Source: an uncultured Opitutales bacterium (GTDB lineage Bacteria; Verrucomicrobiota; Verrucomicrobiia; Opitutales; UBA2995). From it: DNA of 13,728 nucleotides. The notes beneath the pieces are model-generated. The model ran no database searches, had not been told where the DNA came from, and saw only the letters and a program-made list of their open reading frames with translations. The stretch spans positions 1 to 13,728 of the forward strand of contig CALGUT010000082.1 of the NCBI GenBank assembly GCA_937920335.1. Reading direction: 5' to 3'. This document shows positions 1 to 8,247 of this stretch, one piece after another; the first letter of the stretch is position 1; the number at the start of each line of letters is the position of its first letter. The position numbers were made by a program, and so were the translations under genes.

Positions 1-610
1 AACGACGGGAGCCACGCTCACCGACCCGGACTGATAATTCTCCGAAGTCCTGCCCCATTGAGGCCGCGTTGACCGCATTATTAATAACGCCTCCGGGCTC
101 ACCAATCCCGAAAAGCAAAGAATTGGGGCCTCGATTTATAGTCACCCGGTCACTGTTGTAACTATCGAATGGAATATCGGTAAGGAAGAACCCGCGTGTC
201 AGAGAGGCTTTCGCCAATCCGCGAACCCGCTGAGAGTTTTGGGGCATACGTTGTTGTTCAGAAGGATTCGGTCGACCTGCCGAGAAGCTGATATCGGCAA
301 AGTTTCCGTTGGGACCACTCACTTCTGTATTCGCGGTTAAGCCTAAAATGGTAGATGCATCAGTAGCTCCCGTATCATCAAATATTTCCTTAGTGATAAC
401 CGAAACAGCCGCGCCCACATCTCTAAGGTTTGTTTTTAATCTAGATCCAGCAAGTGTGGTGGTTGCCTGGTAGCCGATCGTTTCCTCCTCAGAGATCGTA
501 AAAGGACTTAAGTCGAAGACAGCTTCCTCCTCGTCTTCTTGCTGAGCATGAATATGAGGGACCAGGAGTAAAGCAGCCAACGCTGCAAGATAGGTTCTTG
601 ATGAGTTCAT
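1..610 (-). CDS. TonB-dependent outer-membrane receptor, N-terminal part (cut by window edge)
   Basis: This gene reads leftward and is open through the left edge; about 203 codons are visible and the C-terminal beta-barrel is missing. Residues 1-22 form a signal peptide (hydrophobic stretch ALAALLLVP, likely cleavage after HIHA). An acidic linker is followed by F-DLSPFTI (residues 32-39), a conserved N-terminal segment in Opitutae receptors that may serve as the TonB-contact region. The plug domain starts near residue 46, with 'TLAGSRLKTNLRDVG', 'SVITKEIFDDTGA' and later 'NRGPNSLLFGIGEPGGVIN', the typical plug motif before the first barrel strand. Receptors of this family use TonB energy to import ligands too large or scarce for porins. 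It is divergent from the importer and enzyme operon, suggesting shared regulation and substrate. The ATG at 610 is used here; an in-frame ATG at 619 would add three residues, and neither has a clear ribosome site. The family is clear, the ligand unknown. Confidence 0.9.
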   Translation of the reverse strand, partial: MNSSRTYLAALAALLLVPHIHAQQEDEEEAVFDLSPFTISEEETIGYQATTTLAGSRLKTNLRDVGAAVSVITKEIFDDTGATDASTILGLTANTEVSGPNGNFADISFSAGRPNPSEQQRMPQNSQRVRGLAKASLTRGFFLTDIPFDSYNSDRVTINRGPNSLLFGIGEPGGVINNAVNAASMGQDFGELSVRVGERGSRR

Positions 611-1088
611 AGTATACATTTGTTACCGACCAAATGGAATCGGAATTGAAGAGAGTCTTGTTTGATTTTAGGGGTGTATTTTGAGGTAAAAACGAAGTTG
701 CTATTCATACTGCCACTTCAACCAATCTTAAAAAGGCATAATCTTCTGAAACAGTTCAGAGCCGAGCAGTAAGCTCTCTCATCGGGTCTACCTATCGAGA
801 TCGAAGTTCAAAAAAATACGAACATGCGTCTATCCCCTCAGCGATATCCGCCGCCGGTATTACAGAAACCTATTACTTAATAAACGAATGCTCTCTAAGC
901 TCCGTTTTATCGATGTCCGCATGAATTTAAAATACACCACTGCTGTTCATACCCGACTCCTTCGAGTAACCATGAAATCATAGCCAGAAAGAACCGGTCC
1001 GGCTGCCTTCTTTCCAAGCTGACTAAAAAAGCAGCGTTCCAGAGCGAGTATTCTTGAACGAGAGGTCTATTTCGTAGAACCTGACTCA
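611..1088. promoter_or_regulatory. Divergent intergenic region between receptor and importer operon
   Basis: These 478 bases hold no gene I can support on either strand. The region must contain the promoters for the leftward receptor and the rightward operon. I see a perfect 6-base inverted repeat at 745-760, a pair of 10-base elements in opposite orientation (GGTGTATTTT at 673-682, AAAATACACC at 929-938), and a near-direct repeat TGCTATTCATAC (699-710) / TGCTGTTCATAC (941-952). No strong -35/-10 pair stands out for either direction. The length exceeds what two simple promoters need, so extra regulator sites or a long leader are possible. Confidence 0.5.
745..760. promoter_or_regulatory. Inverted repeat, candidate operator
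   Basis: The sequence is TCTGAA-ACAG-TTCAGA, a perfect 6-base inverted repeat with a 4-base spacer, in the divergent control region about 135 bases from the receptor start and 330 bases from the importer start. The size and symmetry fit a dimeric regulator's site, but no regulator gene is in the window and no known consensus is matched. A small hairpin or chance are alternatives. Confidence 0.3.
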
Positions 1089-2063
1089 GTGAAGAAACAC
1101 TTCAAGCTCCTACTCCAAACAACAACCTGCACGGCCTTAAGCCTATTGCTCATAGCATGCGGCCAGTCAAAATCAGACAAGACCTCTACTGAAACGGCTG
1201 AAAAACCGGTGATCGCTTTGATCATGAAGTCGCTCGCCAATGAGTTCTTCAAAACCATGGGTGAAGGCGCAGAAATGCATCACGCCGAAAACCCTGACCA
1301 ATACGACTTAATCGTGAACGGTATCAAGAATGAGTCGGACGTATCTGCCCAGGTTGATATGGTCGAGCAGATGATGTCTCGTGGCGTGGATGCCATCGTC
1401 ATCGCACCAGCTGACTCCAAGGCGCTTATTCCTATCCTCAAGCGCGCAAGTGACGCTGGAGTCCTCGTCATCAATATCGATAACAAGCTAGACTCAGATA
1501 TTTTAAAAGAACTAAACCTCAACTTACCTTTTGTGGGACCGAACAATCGTGACGGTGCCCGTATGGTCGGCGAAGTCGTGGCCCAACAGTTGCAGGCGAA
1601 TGATGAGGTAGCTATTATCGAAGGTATTACGACCACCTTCAATGCGATCCAACGCCGACTCGGATTCGAGGATGCGATGCAAGCCGGCGGAGTGAAGGTC
1701 GTCTCAAAACAATCCGGTTACTGGGAAATGGAACCCGCCAACAACGTCGCCTCGGCCATGCTTAACGAACACGAAAACTTGAAGGCCCTACTCTGCGCCA
1801 ATGACTCGATGGCACTCGGTGCGGTGGCCGCCGTGCGAGCTGCCGGCCTCGAAGAAAAGGTGCTGGTTGCCGGGTTTGATAACATCAGTGCTGTCCGCCC
1901 TCTGATTCTGAATGGACAAATGATAGCCACGGCTGATCAACATGGAGACCAATTAGCCGCCTTCGGGATACAAGCAGCATTGGATATACTCTCAGGTGGA
2001 GAACAACCAAAAGACCAACAGACCGTCGTAGACTTGATCACCCAAGAAACTCTTAACCAATGA
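1089..2063 (+). CDS. RbsB-type sugar-binding lipoprotein of ABC importer
   Basis: 324 residues, the usual size for periplasmic binding proteins of the ribose/galactose class. It captures sugar in the periplasm and delivers it to the adjacent permease. The start is GTG: reading back in frame reaches a TGA at 1020-1022 with no ATG, so GTG is the best available start; there is no well-placed ribosome site. Residues 1-24 are a lipoprotein signal ending in lipobox L-I-A-C (Cys24) followed by G-Q, so the protein is probably lipid-anchored. The body has the family pattern: 'MKSLANEFFKTMGEGAE' (strand and helix at the sugar site), 'IVIAPADSKALIPILKRA', 'GVLVINIDNKLD', 'LLCANDSMALGAVAAVRAAG' and 'VLVAGFDN'. 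The family usually binds pentoses or hexoses rather than intact nucleosides, which more often use BmpA-like proteins. With nucleoside hydrolases downstream, ribose is a reasonable guess. Confidence 0.9.
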   Translation: MKKHFKLLLQTTTCTALSLLLIACGQSKSDKTSTETAEKPVIALIMKSLANEFFKTMGEGAEMHHAENPDQYDLIVNGIKNESDVSAQVDMVEQMMSRGVDAIVIAPADSKALIPILKRASDAGVLVINIDNKLDSDILKELNLNLPFVGPNNRDGARMVGEVVAQQLQANDEVAIIEGITTTFNAIQRRLGFEDAMQAGGVKVVSKQSGYWEMEPANNVASAMLNEHENLKALLCANDSMALGAVAAVRAAGLEEKVLVAGFDNISAVRPLILNGQMIATADQHGDQLAAFGIQAALDILSGGEQPKDQQTVVDLITQETLNQ

Positions 2064-3586
2064 GCGAGCCGCTTCCCAGCGTGCTCACGGTTAACCGACT
2101 CAATAAGGCCTACAACGTACCTGTTTTAAAGGACTTCGATTTCGACCTCAGAAAAGGCGAAGTCCATGCGCTGATTGGAAGCAACGGAGCCGGCAAATCC
2201 ACCTTCGCAAAAATCCTGACCGGCCTCACTCCGCGCAATAGTGGAGAGATTCTGTTTCAAGGCACGCCCTTCAAACCCTCCAACAAACAGGAAGCATCCG
2301 CTGCCGGGATCAATATGGTCCTGCAAGAACTCAACGTAATTCCTACTCTCACGGTTGGCGAGAATCTCTTTCTTCACACCCTTCCCCATCACAAGGGTAT
2401 CATCGCTCGTAAAGAGCTCCACCAACTTTCCAAACAGGCCCTAACACGACTGGGGCTCAACGAGCTGAATCCGGATCAACTGGCCGATACCCTGGGAGTA
2501 GGCCAACAACAACTCGTCGAGATCGCCGGAGCTCTCGCGCAAAATTCTTCAATACTTATCCTCGATGAACCCACGGCTGCCCTCACCGGTCCAGAGATTG
2601 AACGATTGTTCGAAAATATTCAGCGCCTACGCGAAGAAGGCGTGGCCATGATCTATATCAGCCATCGGATGGATGAGATATTTCGCATTGCTGATCGCGT
2701 GACCGTTTTACGAGATGGCCACCGTATCAATACGCATGATACAGATGGTGTATCAATGGATACGCTGGTGCATGAGATGGCAGGCGATGAATTGGCTGAA
2801 CGCCACCCCCATTTGGAGATCCAACATCGGGGGCCAGGCCTGACGGTCAAAAACCTGACCGCAAAACCTGCCGTTAATGACGTATCATTCTCTGTTCAGA
2901 AAGGTGAGATACTGGGTATCGCCGGCCTGATTGGAGCTGGACGGACCGAGACTTTAAGAGCGATCTTCGGAGCCGATCCCAAACAAAGCGGAACCGTATT
3001 TATCGGAGATGAGACGACACCCCTGTCGATTTCCAGTCCAACTGATGCGGTGAAGGCAGGGATAGGACTCATTCCCGAGGACCGCAAGCAGGATGGCCTA
3101 CTCCTGAATAAGTCGGTCAGCCTCAATACAACCCTCTCGACCCTGGAGCGATTTAGCAAATCGGGCTTGATTGACCATCGAAAAGAATTCGATGCAACGG
3201 TAGCTACTACGGACAAACTGGAGCTGAAGTACGACTCGGTTGAACAATCTGTCGACGAATTGAGCGGAGGAAACCAACAAAAAGTGGTGATGGGACGTTG
3301 GCTTCTTTGCGACAGTCCCGTACTACTTTTCGATGAACCCACCCGAGGTATCGACGTTGCCGCCAAAGAAACCATCTACAATGCCCTCGATCAGTTAGCC
3401 CGCGAAGGAAAGACCCTGGTGGTCGTTTCCAGTGACCTGCTTGAGCTCATGTCCATTTCACACCGCATACTGGTCATGTCGGCCGGCAAGATCGCCGGCG
3501 AGTTTACGCCCGACGATTGGAGTCAGGAAGCCATTACGGCAGCTGCATTCAGCGAGTATATTTCAACCCATGAAAGGGCCCAATAA
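2060..3586 (+). CDS. RbsA/MglA-type double ATPase of sugar ABC importer
   Basis: 508 residues, normal for the fused two-domain ATPases that energise ribose, galactose and xylose importers. The start overlaps the binding-protein stop by four bases (ATGA), indicating coupled translation. The first domain has Walker A GSNGAGKST (residues 40-48), a signature-like LGVGQQQLVEIAGAL, and Walker B 'ILILDEPTAAL', with a 'YISHRMDEIF' switch segment. The second has a divergent Walker A 'GLIGAGRTETLRAIFGA', 'IPEDRKQDGLL', signature LSGGNQQKV, and Walker B 'VLLFDEPTRGIDVAAK'. The altered second P-loop, with Arg where Lys is expected, is usual for this family, not a defect. It is cytoplasmic and pairs with the next gene's membrane protein. 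The exact sugar cannot be read from the ATPase. Confidence 0.96.
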   Translation: MSEPLPSVLTVNRLNKAYNVPVLKDFDFDLRKGEVHALIGSNGAGKSTFAKILTGLTPRNSGEILFQGTPFKPSNKQEASAAGINMVLQELNVIPTLTVGENLFLHTLPHHKGIIARKELHQLSKQALTRLGLNELNPDQLADTLGVGQQQLVEIAGALAQNSSILILDEPTAALTGPEIERLFENIQRLREEGVAMIYISHRMDEIFRIADRVTVLRDGHRINTHDTDGVSMDTLVHEMAGDELAERHPHLEIQHRGPGLTVKNLTAKPAVNDVSFSVQKGEILGIAGLIGAGRTETLRAIFGADPKQSGTVFIGDETTPLSISSPTDAVKAGIGLIPEDRKQDGLLLNKSVSLNTTLSTLERFSKSGLIDHRKEFDATVATTDKLELKYDSVEQSVDELSGGNQQKVVMGRWLLCDSPVLLFDEPTRGIDVAAKETIYNALDQLAREGKTLVVVSSDLLELMSISHRILVMSAGKIAGEFTPDDWSQEAITAAAFSEYISTHERAQ

Positions 3587-3589
3587 ATA

Positions 3590-4564
3590 ATGAACTACAA
3601 ACGTTGGTTTACCGACTACGCCCCCATGATATTGATTTGGTTGGGGCTGGTGCTGCTTTTCGGAATCCTCAGTGATAATTTCGTAACCTCCCGCACACTT
3701 GCCACTTTGGCCAGTCAGGTTCCACCACTTGCCATCATTGCCTGTGGCATGACGCTGGTGTTAATCATTGCCGGGATTGATCTGTCAGTCGGCTCAACCC
3801 TCGCACTCGCAAGTGCCATGCTGGGCGTAGCATTGGTCGATTGGGAATTCCCGTTAATCTTGGCAATCGTGGTCGCGGTTATCACCGGAGGACTGACAGG
3901 GTTGTTCAACGGAGCAATATCGGTTTACCTGCGCATCCCATCCTTCATCGTAACGCTAGGAACCTTGGAGATAGCCCGAGGGCTCGCTTATCTGGCAACC
4001 GACTCTCAAACGAAGTACCTCGGTGTCGCCCTCGAACCGATGGCAAGGCCCTTGCCAGGACTAGGGGTACCCATCTCATTCCTGATTGCCGTGGTGGTCA
4101 TCATCATCGGCCAGTTCATTCTGACCCGAACCACCTATGGGCGTTACTTGATAGCCATTGGCACGAATGAGAGCGCTGTTCGTCTCGCAGGTGTTCCCAC
4201 TGCTCGCAAAAAGATCTCGGTGTTCGCCATCACCGGTTTACTCACCGGTCTGGCTGCTGTATTTTTCACCTCCCGACTAGGATCAGCCGATCCCAACGCC
4301 GGTGTGGGGATGGAGCTCTCGGCTATTGCTGCGGTCGTTATCGGTGGCACCAGCCTGATGGGAGGACGTGGTTCCATTATCAACAGCTTCATCGGCGTTT
4401 TGATCATCGCCACTTTAGGCGCAGGTCTCGCTCAAATCGGCGCCAGCGAACCCTCAAAACGCGTCGTCACCGGCCTCGTGATCGTTCTGGCCGTCACTAT
4501 TGACGCACTTCGTGGCGGATTCTTTCAAAAATTAAAAATGCGATTCAAAACGGGAACTCTTTAA
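3590..4564 (+). CDS. RbsC-type permease of sugar ABC importer
   Basis: 324 residues, typical of the single permease that forms a homodimer in ribose-class importers. The protein is strongly hydrophobic, with roughly eight to ten membrane segments, starting with 'MILIWLGLVLLFGIL'. Family signatures are 'CGMTLVLIIAGIDLSVGS', 'IPSFIVTLGTLEIARGLAYL', the cytoplasmic coupling segment 'AVRLAGVPTARKKISVFAI', and 'AIAAVVIGGTSLMGGRGSI'. It starts three bases after the ATPase stop and is followed thirteen bases later by the first nucleoside hydrolase, so importer and enzymes are probably co-transcribed. Together with the two preceding genes it makes a complete importer; nothing is missing. The cargo is inferred from context to be the sugar released by the downstream enzymes, perhaps ribose. 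Confidence 0.95.
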   Translation: MNYKRWFTDYAPMILIWLGLVLLFGILSDNFVTSRTLATLASQVPPLAIIACGMTLVLIIAGIDLSVGSTLALASAMLGVALVDWEFPLILAIVVAVITGGLTGLFNGAISVYLRIPSFIVTLGTLEIARGLAYLATDSQTKYLGVALEPMARPLPGLGVPISFLIAVVVIIIGQFILTRTTYGRYLIAIGTNESAVRLAGVPTARKKISVFAITGLLTGLAAVFFTSRLGSADPNAGVGMELSAIAAVVIGGTSLMGGRGSIINSFIGVLIIATLGAGLAQIGASEPSKRVVTGLVIVLAVTIDALRGGFFQKLKMRFKTGTL

Positions 4565-4577
4565 CACCCCCAGTCTC

Positions 4578-5630
4578 ATGAAACTCCTTCTATTTCTCAG
4601 TCTTCTCACTCTACCAGTTGTCATATCTGCAACTCCAACGGCTATTATATTCGACACCGATATCACCGGTGACGTTGACGATGTCCTGGCCCTGGCGATG
4701 ATTCATACCCTGGCCGATCGTGGCGCCTGCGAACTATTAGCCGTCACGATTTCGAAAGAAAACGAATTGGCCGCTCCGTTCACCGATGCGGTCAATACCT
4801 TTTACGGTCGCCCAGATATTCCAATAGGTATCAACCCAAATGCCCCACACCGTGATAGCAAATACCTTGGCTTGGTTAACGAGAAAGACGACGGGAAGCT
4901 TCGCTACCCTCACGATATCGGCATTTCAAAAGACCCAGAAAGTGCGATCACCCTACTACGCAAAACATTGGCTGCTGCTGAAGACCATTCTGTGACCATT
5001 ATTCAGGTTGGACTTGCAACCAATCTTGCCGAATTGCTTCAAACGAAAGGCGATAACTATTCGCAGTTGAGCGGACCGGATCTCGTAAGAAAAAAAGTAA
5101 CCCTGCTATCCGTCATGGCGGGTGCCTTTGAAACTATAAGCAATAGTAATCGCTACCTGGAAGCCAACGTTCGTAACCATGTTTCCTCGATGCAGCAACT
5201 GGCAGATGAGTGGCCAGATGAAGTCCCTGTGATCTGGAGTGGTTTCAAAATCGGCATTATGGCACCCTATCCTCGGGAAAGTATTGCTCAGGATTTCGGG
5301 TATCTACCTAATCATATCGTCAAAGAAGCTTACTTGCTACACAGCGGTCCCGATCACGACCGTCCCACCTGGGATCTAACGAGCGTGCTTTATTCCGTGT
5401 ATCCAGATCGTGGCTACTTTGACCTTTCCTCACCAGGTCAGGTAACGGTTGAAGAGGATGGTTTCACCCGATTCGATCCCGGCCCGGGGACTCGTTTCAT
5501 GCAACCCAAAGACCTCTCCAGCGTGGAACCTGCTATGAAACGCGATCAATATATGACGATGGACAAACATCAGGCAGCGCGCGTAACTGAAGCCTTGGTT
5601 AATATGGTGGCTCAACCACCTTCTCGCTAA
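4578..5630 (+). CDS. Secreted nucleoside hydrolase family protein (first of tandem pair)
   Basis: 350 residues, inosine-uridine nucleoside hydrolase superfamily, which uses a calcium-bound water to split N-ribosidic bonds to ribose and base. A signal peptide (residues 1-18, core LLLFLSLLTLPVV, end ISA) places it outside the cytoplasm, unlike classical cytosolic members. The N-terminal metal cluster is D26-T-D28-xxx-D32-V-D34-D35; the two-residue expansion relative to the classical DTDPGxDD motif is common in secreted homologues. 'IIQVGLATNLAELL' (about 141-154) is the GxxTN segment, and W265-D266-L-T supplies the likely C-terminal metal Asp. It is closely related to the next gene and shares a 44-base near-identical block with it. 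It sits thirteen bases after the permease. The substrate is not proven; other N-glycosides are possible. Confidence 0.88.
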   Translation: MKLLLFLSLLTLPVVISATPTAIIFDTDITGDVDDVLALAMIHTLADRGACELLAVTISKENELAAPFTDAVNTFYGRPDIPIGINPNAPHRDSKYLGLVNEKDDGKLRYPHDIGISKDPESAITLLRKTLAAAEDHSVTIIQVGLATNLAELLQTKGDNYSQLSGPDLVRKKVTLLSVMAGAFETISNSNRYLEANVRNHVSSMQQLADEWPDEVPVIWSGFKIGIMAPYPRESIAQDFGYLPNHIVKEAYLLHSGPDHDRPTWDLTSVLYSVYPDRGYFDLSSPGQVTVEEDGFTRFDPGPGTRFMQPKDLSSVEPAMKRDQYMTMDKHQAARVTEALVNMVAQPPSR

Positions 5631-5640
5631 TCCGATAGGT

Positions 5641-5655
5641 CTGAACAGCCTTCAG
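5641..5655. repeat. Small inverted repeat between the tandem nucleoside hydrolase genes
   Basis: CTGAA-CAGCC-TTCAG is a perfect 5-base inverted repeat in the 44-base gap. The arms match the inner part of the TCTGAA/TTCAGA arms at 745-760, but the spacer is five bases rather than four. In RNA it would give only a short hairpin, with one extra possible U-G pair outside, and no T-run follows, so it is not a terminator. Confidence 0.25.
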
Positions 5656-5674
5656 GACCACCACTCCCAAAACC

Positions 5675-6679
5675 ATGAAAATCTGTTTTTTACTCATAAC
5701 TACTCTCATTATGGTAGCCGCCCAGGCCGAACCGGTACGTCTTATATTCGATACGGATATGGGCAACGATATCGACGACGCTATGGCCTTGGCCATGATT
5801 CACAATCTTGAGAAACGCGGAGCCTGTAAACTACTCGCGGTCACATCCACCAAAGATCATCCCAAATCCGCTGCGTTCATCGATGCGTTAAATACCTTTT
5901 ACGGAAAGCCGGATATTCCGATCGGAGCCGTTCGCAATGGCGTGACACCGCACTTGGGTAAATACAATGGACTGGCCGACAAGGTTCACGCTGACGGCAC
6001 ACTGGTTTACCCGCACGATCTCAGAAGTGGCGAGGACGCGCCGGAAGCGGTAGCGTTACTGCGTCAAACCCTCGCAGCTCAACCCGATCGATCGGTAGCT
6101 ATCGTCCAGGTTGGATTCTTCACCAATCTCTCAAGACTCTTGAAATCACAACCAGACAAGTACTCTCCACTGGCCGGCCCTGAACTGGTTGCGAAAAAAG
6201 TGAAGACACTCGTCATCATGGCTGGAGCATTTCAAACTATTCGGGACAACACGCGACACCTTGAATACAATGTAAAGATGGACATACCTTCAGCTCAGGA
6301 ATTCGCAAAAGACTGGACAGCGCCCTTGATCTGGAGCGGTTTCGAAATCGGCATCGCAGCTGCCTACCCTTGGCAGAGCATCATGGAAGACTACAATTAC
6401 GTCGAGAACCACTTGGTAAAAGAAGGTTATCTAGCTTACGTCCCACAGCAACCGCACGACCGCCCAACTTGGGACCTAACTGCCGTGCTCGCCGCCGTGT
6501 ACCCAGATCGTGGTTACTTTGACCTTTCCGCACCAGGTACTGTAGCCATTGAGAATGACGGTGCGACCCGTTTCGATCTTGATAAAGACGGTCTACATCA
6601 CTTTTTAAAAATGAATAGCCAGCAAACCGAACGGGTGCGAGAAGCGTGTGTTCAACTGGCCTCCGAACCCCCTCAATAA
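5675..6679 (+). CDS. Secreted nucleoside hydrolase family protein (second of tandem pair)
   Basis: 334 residues, same superfamily and architecture as the preceding gene. The signal peptide is residues 1-18 (FLLITTLIMVAAQA, cleavage before E-P-V). The metal-binding cluster D26-T-D28-MGN-D32-I-D34-D35 and the C-terminal W-D267-L-T are intact, as is 'IVQVGFFTNLSRLL'. The two proteins can be followed side by side almost without gaps ('YGKPDIPIGA', 'YPHDL', 'DRPTWDLTAVL', 'YPDRGYFDLS'), so they are tandem paralogues, yet the regions after the metal motif and around 'NGVTPHLGKY' differ, which could mean different bases or leaving groups. The ATG at 5675 is the start that gives a proper signal peptide; the C-rich leader CACCACTCCCAAAACC precedes it without a ribosome site. 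It is expected to release sugar in the periplasm for the upstream importer. Confidence 0.88.
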   Translation: MKICFLLITTLIMVAAQAEPVRLIFDTDMGNDIDDAMALAMIHNLEKRGACKLLAVTSTKDHPKSAAFIDALNTFYGKPDIPIGAVRNGVTPHLGKYNGLADKVHADGTLVYPHDLRSGEDAPEAVALLRQTLAAQPDRSVAIVQVGFFTNLSRLLKSQPDKYSPLAGPELVAKKVKTLVIMAGAFQTIRDNTRHLEYNVKMDIPSAQEFAKDWTAPLIWSGFEIGIAAAYPWQSIMEDYNYVENHLVKEGYLAYVPQQPHDRPTWDLTAVLAAVYPDRGYFDLSAPGTVAIENDGATRFDLDKDGLHHFLKMNSQQTERVREACVQLASEPPQ

Positions 6680-6711
6680 GCAAAGGCATACCTCCCCAAC
6701 AAGCGTCACTT

Positions 6712-8241
6712 ATGACTAAACTCATATTCAGGGAAATTCTAATTTTATTGTGTTTCGCACCCTTCTGCCAAGGCAGCGATACCAAACCCAACGTAGTCTT
6801 CATCCTGGCAGACGATTTAGGCTATGGAGACCTCAGTTCATACGGTGCAACCAAAGTACTTACCCCCAACATTGATAGTTTAGCGACTGAAGGACTGCGT
6901 TTCACAGATGCTCATTCTCCTTCCTCAGTCTGCACACCAACCCGCTACAATTTACTCACTGGTCGGTATGCCTGGCGCACTTGGGTCGGTGGGTCTACGG
7001 TATGGGCCAATGATCCACTCCTACCCGACCCGAATCGCTATACGCTTGCCGATTTGTTCAAGGACCAAGGGTACGCAACGGCCTGCATTGGGAAATGGCA
7101 CTTGGGGTTTGGTCAACCGGATATGGAAGGCTGGGACGATATACTCGGTCCCGATTACAATCGCGATCTGAAGCCCGGCCCCCTCGAACTGGGATTCGAT
7201 TATTTCTGGGGATTTCCTCACGTCGGTCAATTTCCGCACTTCATCATAGAAAATCACAAAGTATTGGGTCTCGATCCGAACGACCCGATACGTATGACCC
7301 CAGACAAACGCCCGGGTTTTGAGTTAGATTATCTTCATCGCCCGCGTTCTGGACTAGCGGCTGCTCTGCGTGTCGAAGGAGGAAAACAGGCGACCTACAA
7401 GCATGAGAACCTGAGTAACCGTCTCACGGAACGTGCCGTCAACTGGCTAGAAAATGTAAGAAAGGATCAACCTTTCTTCCTATACTTGGCGCATCGTAAT
7501 ATCCACGGCCCCCTGAAGCCCGACCCGCGTTTCGCAGGGACAAACGAGATCGGCAAACGAGGCGACTTCATACTCGAGCTCGATCACTCAATCGGGGAGG
7601 TACTTCAAGCAATCGAACAGAATGGGCTCAAGGACAATACCCTTGTGATATTTACCAGTGACAATGGAGGTATTCATAAATATGAGCCTATAGACCATGC
7701 CGAAGATAACGGACACTTTATCAATGGCCCCCTACGTGGGCAAAAAACGTCCGTCTACGAAGGGGGTCAACGGGTGCCAATGATGGCTCGTTGGCCTGGC
7801 CATATTCAACCGGGACAAACCAGTGACGAGCTGATAGCTCTGACCGACGTTATCGCCACCTTCGCAGACTTCTTCCAAGTTTCCCTACCACCCGACACAG
7901 CCGAAGACAGCTTCAGTTTTCTGGGCTCACTCTTGAACAAAACCGATCGCCAGATTCGCAGGACCACCCTCGTGAATGATAGTTTTACCGAACTCCTTTC
8001 CATCCGCGAAGGCCCCTGGAAGCTCATCTTAAGCCAAGGCGGTGGCGGAGCTAAAGCATTCGATACGCTCGATCCCCAGCTACCACCGATGCAGTTATAC
8101 AACCTCGATAGTGATCTTCGCGAAAGCGAAAACCTATTCTTCACTGAACCCATAAAAGTTCAACATTTGCAGCACCTCATGAATCGCTATCACATCGAGG
8201 GACGCAGTGCGCCGATCGATCGTCGCCTCTTTGACAACTAG
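6712..8241 (+). CDS. Secreted formylglycine-dependent sulfatase (arylsulfatase A-like)
   Basis: 509 residues from ATG 6712. An upstream in-frame ATG at 6646 would overlap the previous gene and put 22 polar residues before the signal peptide, so the later start is preferred. Signal peptide: residues 1-21 (IREILILLCFAPFCQG-like core, exact end uncertain). Family S1 hallmarks: metal-binding ILADDLGYGD (D34, D35), the sulfatase signature C74-T-P-T-R78-YNLLTGR with Cys to be oxidised to formylglycine, 'GKWHLGF' (K128, H130), 'HRNIHGPLKP', 'TSDNGG' (D317, N318) and 'GQKTSVYEGG' with the substrate-sulfate Lys. All catalytic positions seem present. It hydrolyses sulfate esters, presumably in the periplasm or outside. 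Maturation needs a formylglycine-generating enzyme not present in this window. Its place between nucleoside hydrolase genes suggests desulfation of a nucleoside-like substrate, which is inference. Confidence 0.93.
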   Translation: MTKLIFREILILLCFAPFCQGSDTKPNVVFILADDLGYGDLSSYGATKVLTPNIDSLATEGLRFTDAHSPSSVCTPTRYNLLTGRYAWRTWVGGSTVWANDPLLPDPNRYTLADLFKDQGYATACIGKWHLGFGQPDMEGWDDILGPDYNRDLKPGPLELGFDYFWGFPHVGQFPHFIIENHKVLGLDPNDPIRMTPDKRPGFELDYLHRPRSGLAAALRVEGGKQATYKHENLSNRLTERAVNWLENVRKDQPFFLYLAHRNIHGPLKPDPRFAGTNEIGKRGDFILELDHSIGEVLQAIEQNGLKDNTLVIFTSDNGGIHKYEPIDHAEDNGHFINGPLRGQKTSVYEGGQRVPMMARWPGHIQPGQTSDELIALTDVIATFADFFQVSLPPDTAEDSFSFLGSLLNKTDRQIRRTTLVNDSFTELLSIREGPWKLILSQGGGGAKAFDTLDPQLPPMQLYNLDSDLRESENLFFTEPIKVQHLQHLMNRYHIEGRSAPIDRRLFDN

Positions 8242-8247
8242 TACGCC

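Noticed and set aside
1061..1066. AGAGGT as a ribosome site for the binding-protein gene
   Set aside because: It is 22 bases before the GTG start, too far for normal use.
1054..1080. TTGAAC / TAGAAC as a -35/-10 promoter pair for the operon
   Set aside because: The spacing is only 15 bases, the -10 box is poor and it would give an almost leaderless transcript; not strong enough to list.
2920..2960. Defective second P-loop in the ATPase (Arg instead of Lys)
   Set aside because: This is the normal state of the C-terminal domain in the RbsA/MglA family, not a mutation.
2896..3375. Minus-strand open frame of about 159 codons
   Set aside because: It is opposite the second ATPase domain, is Ser/Arg-rich and low in motif content, as expected from the complement of a coding strand.
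6646..6711. Upstream in-frame ATG for the first sulfatase
   Set aside because: It lies inside the end of the preceding nucleoside hydrolase gene and would place 22 polar residues ahead of a normal signal peptide that begins at 6712.
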